NCBI RefSeq assembly: GCF_004365175.1
Contig: NZ_SOCE01000001.1
Span: forward strand, 4,471,403 to 4,535,402
DNA from: Kribbella voronezhensis
GTDB taxonomy: Bacteria > Actinomycetota > Actinomycetes > Propionibacteriales > Kribbellaceae
Length of the DNA stretch: 64,000 bases
Direction of reading: 5' to 3'
Shown here: piece by piece, positions 49,573 to 59,952 of the stretch
How positions within the stretch are numbered: position 1 is the first letter of the stretch
Layout of the letters: each line of letters starts with the position of its first letter
Position numbers and translations under genes: made by a program
Notes under the pieces: model-generated
Told to the model about the DNA's origin: nothing
The model's input: only the letters and a program-made list of their open reading frames with translations
Database searches by the model: none

Positions 49573-50110
49573 ATGCGAATCGACGTGCTGGCTTTCGACG
49601 GTTTTGCCGAAGTGGACGCGCTGGCGACGTACGCCGTGTTCGCGAACGCCCGGCGTCGCGGGCTGCCGGTGGAAGCGGCGTTGGTGACAGCCGACGGCGC
49701 GACCGAGGTAACGGGTTGCTACGGCACGAAGTACGCGGATCTCGTGCCGTGGGATCCATCGTCGGCGCGGGTGCTCGCGGTGTCCGGCGGCTGGATCCGG
49801 GAGGAGATCGACCGAGGCGTAATCCCGCGACAGCCGGCCTCCTCACCGGCCGCCCGGCGACCACCCACCGGACGGACTACGAGTGGCTGGCCGAGTGGGC
49901 CGAAGTCGTCGACGCCCGCATCGTCGACGACGGCGACCTGATCACCTGCGGCAGCGGCTGGCTGGCCGGGATAGACCTCGCCTACTGGCTCCTGGAACGC
50001 GAGCTGGGCGCCACTGAACAAGTCGTCGCCATGCAACAGTGGATCGGCCGAGACCGCAAGGCACGGTCTGGAAACGCTGACCACACCAAGCCGACCAGGT
50101 CGACTGGCGA
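49573..50110 (+). pseudogene. DJ-1/PfpI family protein, pseudogene
   Basis: ATG at 49573 reads MRIDVLAFDGFAEVDALATY and on to LAVSGGWIREEIDRGVIPR, a normal DJ-1/PfpI N-terminal half. At about 49830 the frame shifts to TAGLLTGRPATTHRTDYEWL, then AEWAEVVDARIVDDGDLITC and LAYWLLERELG. About 25-30 residues that should carry the nucleophile-elbow Cys are missing at the junction. The product cannot be active. The end is approximate, because homology fades before the convergent gene. It is divergent from the GlxA pseudogene, so the two probably once formed a regulator-enzyme pair. Confidence 0.82.
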
Positions 50111-50122
50111 AGGGCGACGGCT

Positions 50123-50623
50123 TCAGGCGGATTGGCGTTCCTGGCGGCGTTTCACCAGTTCTTCGACCGGGGTGGGGAGGGTGGTCTCGAAGTCGATGAG
50201 TTTGGCCCAGGTGGGGGTGACGACGATCCGGACCATGCCGTCGACGTAGAGCGAACGGACCTCGGCCTCCCACTCGACACGTTGTTCGGCGGTCATCTCG
50301 TAGGTGGTGTTCGCTTCGAGGTACTCGGCCGGGATGCCGTCGGTGTAGTCCAGTTCGGCGCGGCCGCGGATGAGCAGGATCTTGGGCGGGTGGACCTCGG
50401 TGTCGATGGTCAGGGCGACCATCGGGTTGGTGCGGAGCGCTGTGAGTTTCGGCGCGTTCTTCGTGGTGCACATGACGATTTCCGAGCCGTTCCAGACGAA
50501 CGCGATCGGTACGTTGCGGGGCGTGCCGTCCTTGGCGACGTAGGCCACTCGGGTCACGTCGCGTGCCAGCAGGTCCTGGCTGGTCGGCCGGTTCAGCACC
50601 TCGGCGATCTCGTTCGCTTGCAT
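50123..50623 (-). CDS. PPOX-class (pyridoxamine 5'-phosphate oxidase-like, F420-type) protein
   Basis: A 166-aa split-barrel protein. It has VTRVAYVAKDGTPRNVPIAF, IVMCTTKNAPKLTALRTNPM then VALTIDTE, and ILLIRGRAELDYTDGIP, all typical of actinobacterial PPOX-class F420- or FMN-dependent oxidoreductases. ATG at 50623 has AAAGGG 6 nt upstream; another ATG is two codons earlier. It lies 38 nt after the VOC gene on the same strand and near an LLM-type F420 oxidoreductase, so cofactor use may be shared. Substrate is unknown. Confidence 0.88.
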   Translation of the reverse strand: MQANEIAEVLNRPTSQDLLARDVTRVAYVAKDGTPRNVPIAFVWNGSEIVMCTTKNAPKLTALRTNPMVALTIDTEVHPPKILLIRGRAELDYTDGIPAEYLEANTTYEMTAEQRVEWEAEVRSLYVDGMVRIVVTPTWAKLIDFETTLPTPVEELVKRRQERQSA

Positions 50624-50661
50624 GGTCATCCCTTTCACTTGGTTTCCGGATCCGGCCGGCA

Positions 50662-51102
50662 TCAGCCGAGCTGCTGGGCCAGGCCGACGATGATGCCTTC
50701 GGGCCCACGGACGTAGCAGAGCCGGATGCTGTCCTCGTACTGCGTGATCTCTCCGACGAGCTCGGCACCGTGCGGGCGCAGCCGGGTGACGACGTCCTCG
50801 ATGTCGTCGACAGCGAACATGACGCGATGCATGCCGATCGTGTTGTGCGGCGGGCTCGGCGGTGTGGCGGCGAGGGCCTCGGGGGAGCGGTAGCTCGCCA
50901 GCTCCAGCCGGCTGTGACCGTCCGGGGTGCGCATCATCGCGATGTCGCAGCGGACGCCGTCGAGTCCGACACAGCGGTCCACCCAGGAGCCCTCGACCTG
51001 TCCTTGGCCTTCGAGTTCGAGGCCGAGTTCCTTGAAGAACGCGACCGCAGCGTCGAGGTCCGCCAGGACGATACCGACGTTGTCCATCCGCTGAATCGCC
51101 AT
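50662..51102 (-). CDS. VOC family protein (glyoxalase/dioxygenase-like)
   Basis: A 146-aa protein with two beta-alpha-beta-beta-beta modules: MDNVGIVLADLDAAVAFFKE and, in the second half, MHRVMFAVDDIEDVVTRLRP. Metal-ligand candidates include the Glu in SRLELASY, the His in IGMHRVMF and a late Glu in GPEGIIVGL. It may be a glyoxalase, a thiol transferase or a resistance-type VOC protein. ATG at 51102 has AGGAGA 7 nt upstream; an ATG at 51108 is closer to that site. It is probably co-transcribed with the PPOX gene. Confidence 0.88.
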   Translation of the reverse strand: MAIQRMDNVGIVLADLDAAVAFFKELGLELEGQGQVEGSWVDRCVGLDGVRCDIAMMRTPDGHSRLELASYRSPEALAATPPSPPHNTIGMHRVMFAVDDIEDVVTRLRPHGAELVGEITQYEDSIRLCYVRGPEGIIVGLAQQLG

Positions 51103-51226
51103 AGTCATTTCTCCTGTCGTCGTGTGCCGGGTTCGCCGGGGGATTGACCAGGCTGTACCCCGGGCGCTGACCACCAGCCTTCACTGCCGACAGCTCTGCC
51201 GGTAGGTGACGATGTGGACAGTCCGA

Positions 51227-51242
51227 GATGACACATGTCATC
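51227..51242. promoter_or_regulatory. Palindromic operator candidate
   Basis: GATGACA and TGTCATC are perfect inverted arms around CA, making a 16-bp site in the 288-bp gap between the divergent VOC/PPOX and LLM genes. No regulator gene for it is adjacent. The rest of the gap shows nothing else recognisable. Confidence 0.5.
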
Positions 51243-51390
51243 GACCGGCGTGACACCGCCGGCGGCGCGCCCGGATGGGCGACGCACGCCGGAGTACGGG
51301 CGATTAAGAAGAAATGGTTGGGGAATTGAGAAGGGATTCAGTGGGTGGAGTGCTGGACCGGTTCAGGGGTGGGCCGGTTGGATGGGTGGT

Positions 51391-52353
51391 ATGACAACAC
51401 GATTCGGCATGTTCGTGCCGCAGGGCTGGAAGATGGATCTGGCGGGATTCAGTGACCCCGTCGAGCAGTGGGAGGCGATGACCGCGGTCGCCAAGAAGGC
51501 GGACGAGGGGTCGTGGGACTCGATCTGGCTGTTCGACCACTTCCACACGGTGCCGGACCCGAGCACGGAGAGCACCTTCGAGTGCTGGACCACCACGGCC
51601 GCGCTGGCGCGGGACACCAAGCGGGTGAACATCGGCCAGATGGTCGGCTGCAACGGGTACCGCAACCCCGCGCTGTACGCCAAGATCGCCTCCACCGTCG
51701 ACGTCGCGAGCCACGGCCGCCTGTACGCCGGAATCGGCGCGGGCTGGTACGAGCACGAGTGGAAGGCCTACGGCTACGAGTGGCCCGAGCTCAAGGACCG
51801 GATGGGCGCGTTCCGCGAGGCCACCGAGATCATCTACAAGATGTGGACCGAGGACGAGCCGGTCTTCAACGGCAAGTACTACTCGATCGACAAGCCGATC
51901 AACGAGCCGAAGGGCGTGCGCAAGCCGCACCCGAGTCTGTGGATCGGCGGCGGCGGTCCGAACGTCACGCTGAAGCTCGTCGCGAAGTACGGCGACGCGG
52001 CGAACATCGGTGGTGGCAACCCCGAGGTGATCAAGGAGAAGGCGGCCATCCTCAAGGGGCACTGCGAGACGATCGGGCGCGACTACGACGAGATCATCAA
52101 GTCGACCGGGATCAACGCGTTCCCGATCGACAAGGGCGACGACCCGAAGCGGGCGACCGAGAAGGCGCTCGGGCCGATGGACTGGGAGCGGTTCTCCAAG
52201 GACAACCTGATCGCGACGGAGGACGAGATCGCCGGCAAGGTCGAGGCCGCCCTCGAAGCCGGCGCGGACTACATCATCTTCTACGTCCCCGGTGTCGCCT
52301 ACGACCTGGACCTGGTCACCCGGATGGAGCAGATCGCCAAGCGCTTCGCCTGA
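51391..52353 (+). CDS. LLM class F420-dependent oxidoreductase
   Basis: A 320-aa luciferase-like TIM barrel. It has WDSIWLFDHFHTVPDPSTES, VNIGQMVGCNGYRNPALYAK then IASTVDVASHGRLYAGIGAG, and the cofactor-binding HPSLWIGGGGPNVTLKLVAK. The AGIGAGWYEHEWKAYG segment is typical of F420-type family members. It probably carries out an F420- or FMN-linked hydride transfer. ATG at 51391, preceded by GGATGGGTGG. Actinobacteria of this group make F420. Substrate is unknown. Confidence 0.93.
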   Translation: MTTRFGMFVPQGWKMDLAGFSDPVEQWEAMTAVAKKADEGSWDSIWLFDHFHTVPDPSTESTFECWTTTAALARDTKRVNIGQMVGCNGYRNPALYAKIASTVDVASHGRLYAGIGAGWYEHEWKAYGYEWPELKDRMGAFREATEIIYKMWTEDEPVFNGKYYSIDKPINEPKGVRKPHPSLWIGGGGPNVTLKLVAKYGDAANIGGGNPEVIKEKAAILKGHCETIGRDYDEIIKSTGINAFPIDKGDDPKRATEKALGPMDWERFSKDNLIATEDEIAGKVEAALEAGADYIIFYVPGVAYDLDLVTRMEQIAKRFA

Positions 52354-52365
52354 ACCAGCTGAAAA

Positions 52366-52412
52366 AGTTGGCCCGTCGACCCAACCGAAACGGGGCGGCG
52401 GGCCGGGCTTTT
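52366..52412 (+). terminator. Intrinsic terminator after LLM oxidoreductase gene
   Basis: AAAAG-TT-GGCCCG upstream pairs with CGGGCC-GGG-CTTTT downstream, giving a stem with a small internal loop and ending in a T tract. It lies about 13 nt after the stop codon. Confidence 0.65.
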
Positions 52413-52538
52413 GTCCGGTCCTGACTGGTATCGGTCATGGCGGATGTAGGCCAGGTGAATCGATGGACCGTGGCCGGGGGCAACTGCCAGGGTCGGACCG
52501 ATGGCCTCGCGCCCGACGGGGCCTCGGGAGGTTCCCCT

Positions 52539-55500
52539 GTGAGGTCGTCACGTTTCGCCGTCACCCTGTCCTGGGCAGTGACGGTCGGCGCCCTGCTGGC
52601 GTCGGCCGCCGTCCCAGCTCAAGCGGTGACTCCACCTGGCGCCACGCCACCAAGCGCAGGCGCCACCATCCATTCGACGCCCGGCGCGAGTACGCACCGG
52701 ATCACGCTCGTCACCGGCGACGTCGCCGAGTTGACGACCACCGCTGACGGACAGCGCTCCGCGAGGCTGGTCGACGGCGGCAACTATTACCTCAGTGACG
52801 TCAAGAACGAGTTGACCCTCGTACCGGCCGCGGCCTACCCCCTGCTGGTCAGCGGCCGCCTCGACAGTCGCCTGTTCAACCTGACCGAACTGGTAGCGGA
52901 CGGCTACGACGACGCCAGCACCGACAGCCTGCCGATGCTGCTCGCCGCGCCCGCCACGGCACGCAGTACGGCGAAGGCTCCCGTCGCACCGCCGGCCGCG
53001 ACGACCCGCCGTACGCTGACCAGTCTCGGCACCACCGCGGTCACCGTCGCCAAAACCAAGACCAAGGACTTCTGGAGCGGCATCCAGAGCACCAGCCTTC
53101 GTAGCGCGGTCGGCAAGATCTGGCTCGACGGCCGGACCCACGCGACCCTCGACCGGTCGACGAAACAGATCGGTGCCCCGACGGCCTGGCGCGCCGGGTA
53201 CGACGGCAAGGGTGTCAAGGTCGCCGTCCTCGACACCGGCTACGACGCGAACCACCCGGACCTCGCCAAGCAGGTCGTCGAATCACGAAGCTTCGTCCCC
53301 GACGAGGCCGTCCAGGACGGCCACGGCCACGGCACGCACACCGCGTCGATCGTGGCCGGCCTCGGTACGGCGTCAGCCGGCAAGCGCAAAGGTGTCGCTC
53401 CGGGCGCCAAGCTCCTGATCGGCAAGGTGCTCGACAACAGCGGCGGCGGCCTCGACTCCGAAGCCATCGCCGGGATGGAATGGGCCGTCCAGCAAGGCGC
53501 CAAGGTGATCAGCATGAGCCTCGGCGGGATGCCCTCCGACGGCACCGACCCGATGTCCGAGGCCGTCGACCGGCTCTCCGCGTCCAGCGACGCTCTCTTC
53601 GTAGTTGCCGCAGGCAACTCCGGCGCCGAGGAGACAGTCGGTACGCCGGGCGCTGCCGCGGCCGCGTTGACCGTCGGCGCAGTGGACCGCGACGACAAGC
53701 TCGCACCGTTCTCCAGCCGCGGACCCCGACTCGGCGACGGTGCCCTGAAACCCGAAGTCACCGCGCCGGGGGTCGAGATCGCCGCGGCGCGCGCCGCCGG
53801 AACCGCAGAAGGTCACGAACTCGGCGAGTACTACACAGCAATGAGCGGTACTTCGATGGCAACGCCCCACGTCGCCGGAGCGGCCGCGATTCTCGCGCAG
53901 CGCCATCCGAGCTGGACCGGCGAGCAATTGAAGGCGGCGCTGGCGGCAACCGCAGTACCGAGCCAGGGCGCAACCCCTGTGCAGCAAGGGCTGGGACGCA
54001 TCGACATCCCGAAGGCACTCGAACCGGCGATCCTGCCGGACACCGCGAACCTGTTCTTCGGCAACCTGTCCTGGACCGGGACCGCACCGCCACCGGTCAG
54101 CCAGAAAGTGGCCTATAGCAACAACTCTCAGAAGTCGGTGACCATCAAGCTGACTGTCGACGCGACCTCCCCAGCAGGTGTCCACGCAGCCGTCAAGGTC
54201 ACCCCGTCGAGTCTGACCATCCGGCCCGGCGGCACAGCGTCGGCCACAGTGACCCTCGATCAGAAGAAGACGAGCCCGGCCAAGTACTCCGGTGTTCTCC
54301 TCGCCAGGGCAGGCAGTACGGCGTACCGGACGGGGCTCGGATTCGCAGCGGGCGGCCGGCTGAACAGGGTGACCGTGAAGGCGCTCGACCGCTCCGGCAA
54401 GCCTGCGGCACCCACGCCGTACGGAGCGAGTGGAGTGCAGTTGTGGAACCTGGACACCGGCGGTGTGGACGCGATCGTGTTCGACGAGACCGGCAGTCGC
54501 ACGCTCGACGTGCCGACCGGGCGGTACAGCGTGATGGCCTTCGTGATGGGCGGCGACGAGATCGGCTGGACCAACTCCGTCACGCTGCTCGGTGATCCGG
54601 AAGCATCCGTCGACAGTGACCGCACCTTCACTTTCGATGCGCGCAAGGCGAACAAGGTGACGGTGCGGACCCCGCAGCGAGCGGATGCGCACAGCGTCGG
54701 GATCGCCTGGCATCGCAAGGTCGCCGGCCGGGATGCCGTGCAGGGCTGGGGATTCGGCAAAGAAGTTGCCAACGGCATCTACGTGCAGAACTTCGGCAAG
54801 GTGAAGAACGGCTCGTTCCAGGTCGTCCAGCGCTGGGATCTGGCCCAGCCCAAGCTGACCGTCGACGTCACCGGTCCGGGTGGTCTCCGGTTGCCGACAC
54901 CGGACGAAGGATCGGACCGGACCGTCTACGTCGGCAACGAAGAACTGTCGCTGGTCGACGCCGGCGACGGAACGCCGGCCGAACTGCAAGGCGCGAAGGG
55001 CAAGGTGGCGCTGATTCGCTGGCGCGACTGGGATCTCACCCGCGAGCAGGTGCAGGCGGCGAAGGACGCCGGCGCCAAGGCGGTGTTCATGTACAACGAC
55101 CAGCCCGGCTTCTGGAGCGACGGTGCCGATGTCGGTCTTCCGCTCTATCTGCTTCGTCAGCCTGAGGGGCAGAAGCTTCTCGACCTGCTGAAGCAGAGGC
55201 CGGTCGCCCTGCGGTTGAACGGATTGCTCGACAGCACCTACCGGTACGACCTCGCGATCGGGCCGTCAGTGGTTCGGGGACCGTTGGTGTACGACTTCGC
55301 CCGGATGCGACCGGCTGCGGTGACCACTGACTTCCAACGCAACGACGCCTGGTTCCTGCATACCGATCAGCGGGTGGCTCACCTGCCCGGACTGGCGACG
55401 GGGATGACGGCGACCCGGGCGGTGACCGGGCCGGTGAAGCGCACGGATTACCTGGCGAGCGACGTACCGGGGGTCAGGTGGGACGAGAAGACGTCAGCAG

Positions 55501-56195
55501 GGGAGTGGAACGAGAGCGGCTTCGAGTACAGCCTGCCGAGAAGCTATCGGCCGAACGAGACTGTCACCCGCGACTGGTGGTCGTCGATCGCACGGCCGGC
55601 GATTCCGGCGGCGACCGGGAGCGAGACCGAGGGGCTGCCGGTTGCCCGGTTCGAGAACGCGGTGCGAGTGGCGATTCCGCAGTACGTCAACGGCGATCGG
55701 ACCGTGTACGGCTGGGGAGACCGGGGTGACGAGACGCTGCTCAAGCTCAGCAGCAACGGCAAGGAGCTGGGCAGCAAAGACTGGTCGGTGGCGCAGTTCC
55801 CGGTGCCGGCGAAGACCGCGTGGTACGACCTGAGCCTGGACGTGAAGCGCTCCCCGGACAGCTGGGCGAAGACCTCGACCACCACGCACATGGACTGGCA
55901 TTTCCTCTCACTGCCGACGAAGTCCAGGGCGGTGTTGCCGCTCGTGCAGGTGGACATCCAGCGACAAGGTCACCGGCTGATCCTCGAGCCCGGCTACCAA
56001 CCCGGTGCGCACGGCCCGGGCTGGTTCAGGACCACGGCGGAAATCTCGTACGACGGTAAGACGTGGCAGCGACTCGGTGTCGGCAACCGGATCCCGGCCG
56101 CCGCGGCCGCCGTCAGCCTTCGGGTCACCGCCGTCGATCTGCTCGGCAACTCGGTCCGCCAGACCATCGAGAACGCTTGGCCGGCCGGAAAATGA
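52539..56195 (+). CDS. Large secreted S8 family (subtilisin-like) serine peptidase
   Basis: A 1218-aa exported peptidase. A signal peptide (SSRFAVTLSWAVTVGALLAS, cleavage near AQA) precedes a prodomain to ~200. The S8 domain (~205-510) has an intact triad: Asp232 in VAVLDTGYD, His264 in GHGHGTHTAS and Ser439 in MSGTSMATPHVAG, with the oxyanion Asn in VVAAGNSGAE. The C-terminal ~700 residues include an Ig-like region (ATSPAGVHAAVKVTPSSLTI), a PA-like insert (KGKVALIRWRDWDLTREQVQ) and further beta-rich modules. GTG at 52539 has GGGAGG upstream. It probably degrades extracellular protein for nutrition. Confidence 0.93.
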   Translation: MRSSRFAVTLSWAVTVGALLASAAVPAQAVTPPGATPPSAGATIHSTPGASTHRITLVTGDVAELTTTADGQRSARLVDGGNYYLSDVKNELTLVPAAAYPLLVSGRLDSRLFNLTELVADGYDDASTDSLPMLLAAPATARSTAKAPVAPPAATTRRTLTSLGTTAVTVAKTKTKDFWSGIQSTSLRSAVGKIWLDGRTHATLDRSTKQIGAPTAWRAGYDGKGVKVAVLDTGYDANHPDLAKQVVESRSFVPDEAVQDGHGHGTHTASIVAGLGTASAGKRKGVAPGAKLLIGKVLDNSGGGLDSEAIAGMEWAVQQGAKVISMSLGGMPSDGTDPMSEAVDRLSASSDALFVVAAGNSGAEETVGTPGAAAAALTVGAVDRDDKLAPFSSRGPRLGDGALKPEVTAPGVEIAAARAAGTAEGHELGEYYTAMSGTSMATPHVAGAAAILAQRHPSWTGEQLKAALAATAVPSQGATPVQQGLGRIDIPKALEPAILPDTANLFFGNLSWTGTAPPPVSQKVAYSNNSQKSVTIKLTVDATSPAGVHAAVKVTPSSLTIRPGGTASATVTLDQKKTSPAKYSGVLLARAGSTAYRTGLGFAAGGRLNRVTVKALDRSGKPAAPTPYGASGVQLWNLDTGGVDAIVFDETGSRTLDVPTGRYSVMAFVMGGDEIGWTNSVTLLGDPEASVDSDRTFTFDARKANKVTVRTPQRADAHSVGIAWHRKVAGRDAVQGWGFGKEVANGIYVQNFGKVKNGSFQVVQRWDLAQPKLTVDVTGPGGLRLPTPDEGSDRTVYVGNEELSLVDAGDGTPAELQGAKGKVALIRWRDWDLTREQVQAAKDAGAKAVFMYNDQPGFWSDGADVGLPLYLLRQPEGQKLLDLLKQRPVALRLNGLLDSTYRYDLAIGPSVVRGPLVYDFARMRPAAVTTDFQRNDAWFLHTDQRVAHLPGLATGMTATRAVTGPVKRTDYLASDVPGVRWDEKTSAGEWNESGFEYSLPRSYRPNETVTRDWWSSIARPAIPAATGSETEGLPVARFENAVRVAIPQYVNGDRTVYGWGDRGDETLLKLSSNGKELGSKDWSVAQFPVPAKTAWYDLSLDVKRSPDSWAKTSTTTHMDWHFLSLPTKSRAVLPLVQVDIQRQGHRLILEPGYQPGAHGPGWFRTTAEISYDGKTWQRLGVGNRIPAAAAAVSLRVTAVDLLGNSVRQTIENAWPAGK

Positions 56196-56228
56196 GAGAA
56201 GTTCAAGTAAGCGCTTGACCATGAAAAG

Positions 56229-56271
56229 GGCGACGCCACGAAGCCGGGGGGAGGTGCTCCGTGGCGTCGCC
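56229..56271. terminator. Bidirectional intrinsic terminator
   Basis: GGCGACGCCACG (56229-56240) and CGTGGCGTCGCC (56260-56271) form a perfect 12-bp stem with a G-rich loop, preceded by AAAA on the plus strand. It lies between the convergent S8 peptidase and transglycosylase genes. Confidence 0.8.
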
Positions 56272-56331
56272 ACTGGCGCGCCGAGGGAGGGGTGGGGGCA
56301 GGCGCGCCGGTCAGGGGTGGTCAGTGGGTGA

Positions 56332-57705
56332 TCAGTGCCCGAGGATGCCTCCACCGAGCAGGCCGAGCAGACCCAGCAGGGACAGGATGTTGCGGATCGC
56401 CTGGTCGACCGCGGCGGTGCCGCCGGTCTGGTAGGCCGTCACGCACTTCTGCAACTGCTCCTGGGTCGGGTGGGTGATGGTGACCTTCGACAGCTCCGAC
56501 TGGCAGTACGTCGTGGCGTGGGTGAGCTGGGTCAGCGTGCTGCCGACCGTGCCCACGATCAGCCCGGCAGCCGTCTGCAGGGTGGCGACGCCCGGCTTGG
56601 TCGGGGTCGTCGTCGGAGGTGGCGTGGTCTTCGGGGGCGTCGTCGGCTTGGTCGTCGGCTTCGTGGTGCTGCCCGGCTTGCTCGGCGTGGTCGTCGTCGT
56701 GCTGCCGGGCTTCCTGGTCGGGCTCGTCGTCGGCCGGTCGCCACCGTCCTGCGTGGTGGTCGGGGTCGGCTTGACGCCACCCGGGTAGACCGGCAGATCG
56801 ATCGCCTGGGGCAGGTTGTTGTCGGCCGGGGCGTCGATGGTCTGGTCGCCGATCTGGTCGCCGGCCGTGTCCACGCCCTGGCCGTCGCTCTCGGTGCCGT
56901 TGCCGACCGCGATCCAGCTGCCACCGGCGTACGCCTTGGCGATGCTGACCACCAGGTCGACATACGACTGGGAGTGGTTGTAGCGCAGGACGGCCTTGTT
57001 CAGGTCGCTCGGGTCGGACAGGTTGGTGTCACCCGAGCACAGGTAGACCGCGGTCGACATGGCCGCGTCGTCGATGTCCTGCGGGTTCTTGACGCCGTCG
57101 CCGTCCCCGTCGACACCGACCGACCGCCAGGTGCCCGGGATGAACTGCATCGGCCCGACCGCCCGGTCGAAGGCGGCGTCACCGTCGAGCTTGCCGGCGT
57201 CGGTGTCGCTGATCCGCGCCGTACTGGAGCCGTCCAGCCGGGGGCCGTAGATGCCCGGCACGGCGACGCCGCTGGTGGTCAGCGCGTTGCCGCCGAAGCG
57301 GCCGTGGTTCGACTCGACCCGGCCGATCGCGGCCACCAGGGTCCACGGCAGCTTGCAGGACGGGTCGACCTGGGTCATCACCTGCTGGGCCCGCGAGTAC
57401 GCCTTCAGGGCCGCGGTCGGGATGCCGTTGCGGGACAGCCCGCCGATCACCTGGGTCGGCTGCTCACCCGGGTCGACGCCGTTGCCGACCTTGCCCGGGA
57501 CGGGGATGTTGGCCGGGTCGGCGATCGCCTGGTTCGGCACCACCACCGGGCTGTTCTTGCCGAGCCCCTGGCCCAGTGCCGCCGTCGCGACCGCCGGATC
57601 GTCCGTGGCGCTGACGGTGAACGCGCACGCGAACAACGCCAGCGGCACCAGCGGCGCCATCTGGCGCCACCCACTGCTCATGGCGCGACGCTTGCCCTTC
57701 GCCAT
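56332..57705 (-). CDS. Secreted lytic murein transglycosylase (SLT_2 type) with Thr/Pro-rich linker
   Basis: A 457-aa exported protein. A signal or anchor segment (MAPLVPLALFACAFTVSA) is followed by a transglycosylase domain (~85-265) with KLPWTLVAAIGRVESNHGRF, where Glu in VESNH is the catalytic acid, and AVGPMQFIPGTWRSVGVDGD. A DGDGDGVKNPQDIDDAA loop may bind calcium. A ~90-residue Thr/Pro/Lys linker and a C-terminal helical segment ending LLGLLGLLGGGILGH follow. It cleaves peptidoglycan during growth or division. ATG at 57705 with GGAGGGG upstream. It is divergent from hemL, and the 259-bp gap contains no recognised riboswitch. Confidence 0.92.
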   Translation of the reverse strand: MAKGKRRAMSSGWRQMAPLVPLALFACAFTVSATDDPAVATAALGQGLGKNSPVVVPNQAIADPANIPVPGKVGNGVDPGEQPTQVIGGLSRNGIPTAALKAYSRAQQVMTQVDPSCKLPWTLVAAIGRVESNHGRFGGNALTTSGVAVPGIYGPRLDGSSTARISDTDAGKLDGDAAFDRAVGPMQFIPGTWRSVGVDGDGDGVKNPQDIDDAAMSTAVYLCSGDTNLSDPSDLNKAVLRYNHSQSYVDLVVSIAKAYAGGSWIAVGNGTESDGQGVDTAGDQIGDQTIDAPADNNLPQAIDLPVYPGGVKPTPTTTQDGGDRPTTSPTRKPGSTTTTTPSKPGSTTKPTTKPTTPPKTTPPPTTTPTKPGVATLQTAAGLIVGTVGSTLTQLTHATTYCQSELSKVTITHPTQEQLQKCVTAYQTGGTAAVDQAIRNILSLLGLLGLLGGGILGH

Positions 57706-57964
57706 CGATGATCCCCTCCGTGACTCATCGACCTGCCCCGCCCCCACGCTGCGGACACGTCTTGTCTTCGGTCCCGGCCGCCGTCCGTCACTTCGTCTAA
57801 CGTCCGTCCCGTGCGTGGGGTTACGAGCGGACGCTGACAGTGCTCGGGCGGTCACCCGGGTACCCATACTGGCGCGTAACAACGCACAAGTGAAGCCCCT
57901 GATCGCTACTGACAGCGAATCGAGTCCGTCCCCGCCCACCTGGCGCACTGGTCTGTCGGGGAGA

Positions 57965-59287
<1,323 letters not shown>

Positions 59288-59301
59288 AAGGGAACGGCTC
59301 A

Positions 59302-59952
59302 GTGACCGAAACGACGGTCGTGCACCTGATGCGTCACGGCGAGGTGCACAACCCGACCGGCGTGCTCTACGGCCGGATCCCCGACTTCCACCTCTCCGAG
59401 CTCGGCCGCAAGATGGCCGAGCGGGTCGCCGACCACGTGGCCGGCCGCGACATCGTGCACCTGGTCAGCTCGCCGCTGGAGCGGGCGCAGGAGACGATGG
59501 AGCCGATCGCGAAGGTGTTCGGGCTGACCCCGGAGATCGACGAGCGGGTGATCGAGGCGGCGAACCAGTTCGAGGGCAAGAAGTTCGGCGTCGGCGACGG
59601 CGCGCTGCGGCAGCCGAGTGCGTGGTGGCTGCTGCGGAATCCGTGGAAACCGTCCTGGGGCGAGCCGTACCAGCAGATCGTCCGCCGGATGCGGGATGCG
59701 ATCGAGACCGCCCGCGAGAAGGCCGCCGGCCACGAGGCGCTGATCGTCTCCCACCAGTTGCCGATCTGGATCGTTCGGTCCGCGATCGAGAACCGCCGGA
59801 TGCTGCACGACCCGCGCAAGCGGCAGTGCAGCCTGGCCAGCCTCACGTCGTTCACGTTCCACGGCGACACGATCGTCTCGGTCGGCTACGCGGAACCGGC
59901 GAAAGATCTGTTGCCGGTGAAGAACCCGAAGAAGTTCTCGGGCGGCGCGTGA
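59302..59952 (+). CDS. Histidine phosphatase family protein (Rv0525-like)
   Basis: A 216-aa phosphoglycerate mutase-superfamily protein. The phosphohistidine motif is VVHLMRHGEVHNPTG (R-H-G). A second Arg is in VSSPLERAQETMEPI and the late His in ALIVSHQLPIWIVRSA. It is a cofactor-independent acid-phosphatase-like member and not glycolytic mutase. GTG at 59302 with AAGGGA upstream. It lies between hemL and the cytochrome c maturation genes in many actinobacteria, but its role there is not known. The stop overlaps the start of the next gene. Confidence 0.92.
   Translation: MTETTVVHLMRHGEVHNPTGVLYGRIPDFHLSELGRKMAERVADHVAGRDIVHLVSSPLERAQETMEPIAKVFGLTPEIDERVIEAANQFEGKKFGVGDGALRQPSAWWLLRNPWKPSWGEPYQQIVRRMRDAIETAREKAAGHEALIVSHQLPIWIVRSAIENRRMLHDPRKRQCSLASLTSFTFHGDTIVSVGYAEPAKDLLPVKNPKKFSGGA

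Noticed and set aside
57706..57964. ydaO riboswitch in front of the transglycosylase, as in some actinobacterial cell-wall hydrolase genes
   Set aside because: The minus-strand sequence lacks the conserved cores.
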